Assembly: GCA_024695445.1 (NCBI GenBank)
Contig: JAILIG010000154.1
Span: 1-64,000 of the forward strand
Length of the DNA: 64,000 nt
Origin: Oscillospiraceae bacterium
Lineage (GTDB): Bacteria; Bacillota; Clostridia; Oscillospirales; Ruminococcaceae
Reading direction: 5' to 3'
The notes under the pieces are model-generated. The model did no database searches. It was given only the letters and a program-made list of their open reading frames with translations, and was not told where the DNA came from. Within the stretch, counting starts at the first letter, position 1; each line of letters opens with the position of its first letter. The position numbers were made by a program, and so were the translations under genes. Shown piece after piece: positions 58,408 through 64,000 of the stretch.

Positions 58408-60171
58408 ATGAAACAGATTCAGATTGTGTATAAGGATGCAGAGAGCTTCCGGAGCAGAGTTCGTGCAATCCGGAAGCAGTACAGCGGGAAAACGGCACTG
58501 ATGCAATTCTTTTACGATATGGCTCTGGAGGACGAATTGCAGCAGATCACGGATATCCTTGAGGAGGATTATCCGGAATGCCGGTATTTCGGCTGTTCAT
58601 CCAATGCAAATGTTACTTACGGTGAAATTTCAGAGCACACAATTCTGGCTGTCTGCTGTGTGTTTGAGGAGCCGGATACAAAAATCAAGGTGCTGCAGTA
58701 CCGGCTGACACAGGAGACACAGGAACAGCTGTGTGACGATCTGCTCATGCAGGTGTCTCTGAACCCGTGGGTTCGGGGAATCGAGATGCTGCTGACGGTG
58801 CGGGATATGTCACTGACCTATCTTTGTGACCGCCTTTCCGAAATGGATGTGCGCATCCGGATTTTCGGCGGCTGTGCATTCAACACCAAAGTCAACCGCT
58901 TCCATGTCTCTGTTTTTTCAGACGAAGAAGGTCTGATGAAGGAAGGCGTGGTCTTTGTGCTGCTCGGCGGCAGCAAGCTCCATCTCGAATCCACATATAT
59001 TCACGGGTGGAAACCGCTCGGCAAGCAGTTCATGATTACCCGCGCAGAGGGCAACCGCCTCTATGAACTGGGCGGGGAGCCTGCATTTGACACATATTAC
59101 CGGTATCTGCAGATTGAAAATGACGATTCGTTCTATCTGAATACGCTGGAATTTCCGATCTCCTATGAGCGGAACGGTATCCCGATTCTGCGTGTGCCGT
59201 CTGACTGCATGGAGGACGGCTCTCTGATTATGAGCTCGGATATGACAACCGGTACAAAGGCACGGCTGTCTTACGGTGATCCGCAGACCATTCTGCGCAG
59301 CATCCTGCAAACGGCTGAACAAATGGCGGAATTTGTACCGGAAGGCATCCTGCTCTTCACCTGTGCTTCCAGACGGGTGTTCTGGGGAGAGCATGACATC
59401 AATCAGGAGTCGCTTCCGTTTCAGGCGTTGGCGAGTACAGCCGGATTCTATACGGGCGGTGAGTTCCACCGTATGGAAAAGACGCTGAATCAGCACAATG
59501 TTACTATGGTCATCGTCGGCATCCGGGAGGGCGAGCCGCGCAGCTCCAAGCGGGATGAACTGATTCGGTTTTACGATTATCACGATGTCCAGATCAGTAT
59601 GGTGCGCCGTCTGGCAAATTTCATTGAAGCAGCGACGACTGAACTTGACGAATCGAACCGGAAGCTCGAAATGACCAATGCACTGCTGCGACGGAAAGCA
59701 ATCACCGACGAGCTGACGGATGTATACAACCGCCGTGAGATTCAAAACCGCATCGTCAACGAGGCGGATAACGGTTCAAGGTATGCGCTGATTATGCTGG
59801 ATCTGGACTTTTTCAAGCAGATCAACGATACATACGGACATGAAGAGGGAGACCGCGTGCTGAGCACCTTTGCGGGCGTGATGAAAGCGGAAGCGGAAAT
59901 GGCGGGCTTTCTGCCGTCGATCGGCCGATGGGGCGGCGAGGAATTCATGATTCTGCTCCCTGCGGCGGATGCACAGGACGCCTTCGGCCTTGCTGAGCGG
60001 ATCCGCACCACTTTTTCTGAGGTGGACTTCCCGACCTCCGGCCATCACACGGTCAGCTGCGGCGTGACAGTTGCAAATTCAGACGAATCGGCTGACGATG
60101 TCTGCTCCAGAGTGGACAAGGCCCTTTACAGTTCCAAAAACAAGGGCAGAAACCGCACGACAATTTTCTGA
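58408..60171 (+). CDS. FIST sensory domain-GGDEF diguanylate cyclase
   Basis: FIST_N/C-like N-terminus (YFGCSSNANVTYGEISEHT..., GILLFTCASRRVFWGE); GGDEF domain with RWGGEEFMILLP. Confidence 0.9.
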   Translation: MKQIQIVYKDAESFRSRVRAIRKQYSGKTALMQFFYDMALEDELQQITDILEEDYPECRYFGCSSNANVTYGEISEHTILAVCCVFEEPDTKIKVLQYRLTQETQEQLCDDLLMQVSLNPWVRGIEMLLTVRDMSLTYLCDRLSEMDVRIRIFGGCAFNTKVNRFHVSVFSDEEGLMKEGVVFVLLGGSKLHLESTYIHGWKPLGKQFMITRAEGNRLYELGGEPAFDTYYRYLQIENDDSFYLNTLEFPISYERNGIPILRVPSDCMEDGSLIMSSDMTTGTKARLSYGDPQTILRSILQTAEQMAEFVPEGILLFTCASRRVFWGEHDINQESLPFQALASTAGFYTGGEFHRMEKTLNQHNVTMVIVGIREGEPRSSKRDELIRFYDYHDVQISMVRRLANFIEAATTELDESNRKLEMTNALLRRKAITDELTDVYNRREIQNRIVNEADNGSRYALIMLDLDFFKQINDTYGHEEGDRVLSTFAGVMKAEAEMAGFLPSIGRWGGEEFMILLPAADAQDAFGLAERIRTTFSEVDFPTSGHHTVSCGVTVANSDESADDVCSRVDKALYSSKNKGRNRTTIF

Positions 60172-60187
60172 AACAATCGCTGAAAAA

Positions 60188-60226
60188 CGGCAGGATCCGG
60201 AGCTGCAACGCTCTGTGATCCTGCCG
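60188..60226. terminator. Bidirectional hairpin
   Basis: CGGCAGGATC...GATCCTGCCG. Confidence 0.7.
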
Positions 60227-60234
60227 CTTTCTCG

Positions 60235-61194
60235 TTAGATGACATAAAACCAGCTGTCGTCCTGGCTGAAATCTCTGCTCTGAACCTGTTTGGTTTCCCC
60301 GTAGCGGAACCGAAGCTCCTGATTCTTGATGCTGACTCTTGCACCGTCCGGCACCGAGCTGGTGATGAAGGCGTTTGCACCAATCACGACATCTTTTCCG
60401 ATGACTGTCTCACCGCCCAGAATCGAGGCGCCGGAGTAGATCGTGACATTGTCACAGATCGTGGGGTGCCGCTTTCTGGATTTCAGAGCCTGCCCGCCGC
60501 GGGTAGAGAGTGCGCCGAGCGTTACGCCCTGATAGACCTTGACATTGTCACCGATTTCGGTGGTTTCACCGATGACGATACCGGTGCCGTGGTCAATGAA
60601 GAAATATCTGCCGAGCGCGGCGCCCGGATGAATGTCGATACCGGTCAGGCTGTGCGCGTGCTCAGTCATGATACGCGGAATCAGCGGCACACCGAGCAGA
60701 TGCAGCTCATGTGCAATCCGGTTGACAAAAATCGCATACAGTCCCGGATAGGAGTAAATGATTTCCTCCATGTTGAAGGCAGCCGGATCGCCGTCAAAGG
60801 TTGCCTGCACATCCGTTTCGATCAGCTCCCGGATCTGCGGGATCTTTGCAAGGAATGCAAAGGTGATTTCCTCCGCCTTTCCGTTGAGCTGATCTGCGTC
60901 AGCATCATGATAGGCCGGAAGATACCGCAGCACAACGGCAATCTGACGGTGCAGGTGATAAAAAATATCCTCAAACAGTGTGGATACATGATTCGACACC
61001 GTATAATAATGATAGGAATGCACACGGAAATATCCGGGGAAGATCACCTTCTGCAATTTGGCAATCAGGTCAATGACGGTATCCTTGTCCGGACGGTCCT
61101 TGGTGATGACGGCGTCAATCGTTCTGCCCTTGCCGTAATCCTGCAGCAGGGTTTCCACGAGTTCCTGTATTCTCTGATCGAACTGCTTAGACAT
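60235..61194 (-). CDS. cysE: Serine O-acetyltransferase
   Basis: GVPLIPRIMTEHAHSLTGIDIHPGAALGRYFFIDHGTGIVIGETTEIGDNVKVYQGVTLGALS. Confidence 0.95.
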   Translation of the reverse strand: MSKQFDQRIQELVETLLQDYGKGRTIDAVITKDRPDKDTVIDLIAKLQKVIFPGYFRVHSYHYYTVSNHVSTLFEDIFYHLHRQIAVVLRYLPAYHDADADQLNGKAEEITFAFLAKIPQIRELIETDVQATFDGDPAAFNMEEIIYSYPGLYAIFVNRIAHELHLLGVPLIPRIMTEHAHSLTGIDIHPGAALGRYFFIDHGTGIVIGETTEIGDNVKVYQGVTLGALSTRGGQALKSRKRHPTICDNVTIYSGASILGGETVIGKDVVIGANAFITSSVPDGARVSIKNQELRFRYGETKQVQSRDFSQDDSWFYVI

Positions 61195-61312
61195 ACTTTT
61201 CCTCCGCTTCATAGTATATCGTTTGGAATGTGCTCCCTATATTATATCACATTTCGGAAAAAAAAGGAAGTCCCTGCGGCAGAAGAATCTGAAACGGGAT
61301 GCAGGCGGGCGC

Positions 61313-61341
61313 TTGACTTGTCTCTCCAAACCATGTATAAT
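61313..61341 (+). promoter_or_regulatory. Promoter of dnaE
   Basis: TTGACT-17 bp-TATAAT. Confidence 0.75.
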
Positions 61342-61376
61342 AAGTATATCCTATGTGAGAAAGGCGGTGAACGGCT

Positions 61377-64000
61377 TTGGAACCGTTTGTGCATCTTCAT
61401 GTGCATACTGAATACTCGCTGCTTGACGGCGCCTGCCGTATCGGGCAGCTGATGGAACAGGTCAAAGCGAACGGTCAGAACGCCGTCGCTGTCACGGATC
61501 ACGGTGTCATGTACGGCGTGATTCCATTTTATCAGGCTGCAAAAGCCGCCGGAATTCATCCGGTGATCGGCTGCGAAATCTATGTTGCACCGCGGACAAG
61601 GTTTGACCGCGATCCGGCACTGGACCGCAGACCGTATCATCTGACTTTGCTCTGTGAAAACAATCAGGGATACAGAAATCTGATTCAGCTTGTATCAGCG
61701 GCGAGCATTGAAGGCTTTTATGCGAAACCGCGGGCGGACTGGGAACTGCTGACCAGGCATCACGAGGGCCTGATCGCGCTGTCCGGCTGCATGAGCGGGG
61801 AGGTATCCCGCAGGCTGTCGGAAGGGGACTATCAGGCGGCAAAGCAGACCGCCTTGCGCTACGATGCCCTGTTCGGACACGGAAACTACTATCTTGAGAT
61901 ACAAAACCACGGTTTGGCGGATGATTTACGCATTATCCGGAGTCTGCATCAGATTTCGCAGGAAACCGGCATACCGCTGGCTGCTACCAACGATGCGCAC
62001 TATCTGAAAAAGGAGGATGCGCAGCTGCAAAAGCTGCTGGTCTGTATTCAGACTGCCACAACCCTTGCGGCTCCTTCCTCCATGGTGATGCCGAATGACA
62101 GCTTTTCTCTCCGTTCCACGGCAGAGATGAACGAGCTGTTCCGCGAATACCCGGATGCACTGCGCAATACGGCAAAAATCGCGGAGCGCTGTCAGGTGGA
62201 GTTCACCTTCGGGCAGATCAGCCTGCCGCAGTACAAAGCGGAGGGCGTAACGGATACTGCGGTTTATCTGCGGCAGCTCTGTGAGGAGGGCGTGACACGC
62301 CGGTACGGCGCCGATCCGCAGCCGTCTGTGCGGGAGCGCATGGACTACGAGCTCAGCGTCATCGAACGCATGGGATATGTGGACTATTTCCTGATTGTCT
62401 GGGATTTTGTGCATTACGCAAAGACGCATGACATTCCGGTCGGACCGGGGCGCGGTTCCGGCGCGGGCAGCCTTTGTGCCTATCTGATCGGCATTACAGA
62501 CATTGATCCGCTGAAAAACGGACTGCTGTTCGAGCGCTTTCTGAATCCGGAGCGTGTCAGTATGCCCGATTTTGACATAGATTTCTGTGTAGAAGGCCGG
62601 CAGCGCGTGATAGACTATGTCACAAAGCGTTACGGTGCCGACCGTGTTGCGCAGATTATTGCCTTTGATACGCTGAAGGCGAGAGCAGCGGTGCGCGACA
62701 CCGGCAGAGCGATGGATTTACCGTTTGCCCTCTGTGACCGGGTATCCAAGCTGATTCCGCCGGATTATCATATCACACTGGAACGGGCGGTGGAAGCATC
62801 TGCGGAACTGAAACAGCTCAGTGAGGAGAATTCGCAGGTCGCGGATCTGCTGCGGTATGCAAAGCGTCTGGAGGGGATGCCGCGTCATGCCTCTGTTCAC
62901 GCAGCCGGCGTGGTCATCTCCGCGGTGCCGGTCGCGGAGCAGGTGCCGCTGCAAAAGGGCGAGGACGCCGTTGTCACGCAGTATACGATGGGCATTCTGG
63001 AACAGCTCGGCCTGCTGAAAATGGATTTTCTCGGTCTGCGAAACCTGACGGTCATCCGCGAAACAGAACGGAGTATTCAAAAGCGTATCCGCGATTTTTC
63101 GATGTCCGCGATTCCGGAGGATGACATGGCGGTGTTCCGGATGCTCGGAAAAGGGGACAGCATCGGTGTCTTTCAGATGGAGTCGGACGGCCTGCGCCGT
63201 GTCCTGATCCAGATGCAGCCCCGTTCGATCGCAGACTTGACCGCCGTGATTTCGCTCTACCGGCCGGGCCCGATGGACTCGATTCCGCAATATCTTGCAG
63301 CGCGTTCCGATCCGAAAAAAGTGCATTATGACCATCCGCTGCTGGAGCCGATTCTGCAGGAGACCTTCGGCTGCATCGTCTATCAGGAGCAGGTCATGGA
63401 AATCTGCCGTGCTCTGGCGGGGTATTCCTACGGCAGAGCCGATCTGGTCCGCCGTGCCATGGCAAAAAAGAAGCACGATGTCATGGAAAAAGAGCGCGAG
63501 GTCTTTGTTCACGGAAATGAAACCTGCAGGGGTGCGGTTGCAAACGGCGTGCCGGAGGAAACTGCAAATGCTATTTTTGACCGCATGGCTGCATTTGCAA
63601 GCTATGCCTTTAACAAATCCCACGCCGCCGCGTATGCAAGAGTTGCCTACGAAACGGCATATCTCAAATGCCGTTTTCCGCAGGAATATTTTGCTGCACT
63701 GATGTCATCTGTCGTCGGCAACACGGCAAAGCTGCTTGAATATATCGCTATGGCGGAGGCATCGGGCATTTCGGTGCTGAAGCCGGACATTAACAAGAGC
63801 TGCGCCGGGTTTTCCGCTGAATCGGAAGGGATCCGGTTTGGACTGCTGGCGGTCAAGGGGCTTGGCGGCTCTGCGATCGCTGCCTATGTTTCCGAACGCG
63901 AAGCCCGCGGTGCATACCGCAGTTTACAGGATTTCTGTGAACGCAATGCCGGAATTGAACTGAATAAGCGTGCGGTGGAGAGCCTGATTCGAGCGGGTGC
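61377..64000 (+). CDS. dnaE: DNA polymerase III subunit alpha (3' truncated by window)
   Basis: TTG start with GGCGGTGA SD; FVHLHVHTEYSLLDGACRIGQLM PHP domain; VGPGRGSGAGSLCAYLIGITDIDPL; PDFDIDFC. Confidence 0.95.
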   Translation, partial: MEPFVHLHVHTEYSLLDGACRIGQLMEQVKANGQNAVAVTDHGVMYGVIPFYQAAKAAGIHPVIGCEIYVAPRTRFDRDPALDRRPYHLTLLCENNQGYRNLIQLVSAASIEGFYAKPRADWELLTRHHEGLIALSGCMSGEVSRRLSEGDYQAAKQTALRYDALFGHGNYYLEIQNHGLADDLRIIRSLHQISQETGIPLAATNDAHYLKKEDAQLQKLLVCIQTATTLAAPSSMVMPNDSFSLRSTAEMNELFREYPDALRNTAKIAERCQVEFTFGQISLPQYKAEGVTDTAVYLRQLCEEGVTRRYGADPQPSVRERMDYELSVIERMGYVDYFLIVWDFVHYAKTHDIPVGPGRGSGAGSLCAYLIGITDIDPLKNGLLFERFLNPERVSMPDFDIDFCVEGRQRVIDYVTKRYGADRVAQIIAFDTLKARAAVRDTGRAMDLPFALCDRVSKLIPPDYHITLERAVEASAELKQLSEENSQVADLLRYAKRLEGMPRHASVHAAGVVISAVPVAEQVPLQKGEDAVVTQYTMGILEQLGLLKMDFLGLRNLTVIRETERSIQKRIRDFSMSAIPEDDMAVFRMLGKGDSIGVFQMESDGLRRVLIQMQPRSIADLTAVISLYRPGPMDSIPQYLAARSDPKKVHYDHPLLEPILQETFGCIVYQEQVMEICRALAGYSYGRADLVRRAMAKKKHDVMEKEREVFVHGNETCRGAVANGVPEETANAIFDRMAAFASYAFNKSHAAAYARVAYETAYLKCRFPQEYFAALMSSVVGNTAKLLEYIAMAEASGISVLKPDINKSCAGFSAESEGIRFGLLAVKGLGGSAIAAYVSEREARGAYRSLQDFCERNAGIELNKRAVESLIRAG

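Overview
The window is a gene-dense bacterial chromosome segment. Dockerin-bearing carbohydrate-active enzymes, clostridial-type genes and consensus sigma-A promoters suggest a cellulosome-producing Ruminococcus-like Firmicute (taxon is inference). Contents: six dockerin proteins (truncated BspA-LRR protein, CE12-like multidomain protein, CE3-like esterase with poly-Thr linker, GH95, parallel beta-helix protein, tandem GH16). There are several ABC exporter and two-component modules, a xylose/xyloside operon (sugar ABC transporter, xylA, GH3), and an arabinose locus (araR-like, YtfQRT/YjfF-type ABC, FGGY kinase, araA, convergent araD). Also present: a pyruvate formate-lyase locus, a FIST-GGDEF protein, cysE and the 5' part of dnaE. 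The most unusual feature is the PFL locus. The catalytic core (690 aa, CC active site) stops before the glycyl-radical segment. That segment is a separate 79-aa ORF with its own Shine-Dalgarno, and an unknown 69-aa ORF lies between them, followed by pflA. A second candidate is a structured leader upstream of a GNAT gene with interleaved complementary segments and an anti-SD/SD-mimic arrangement. No CRISPR, rRNA, tRNA or intact mobile element was recognised by eye.
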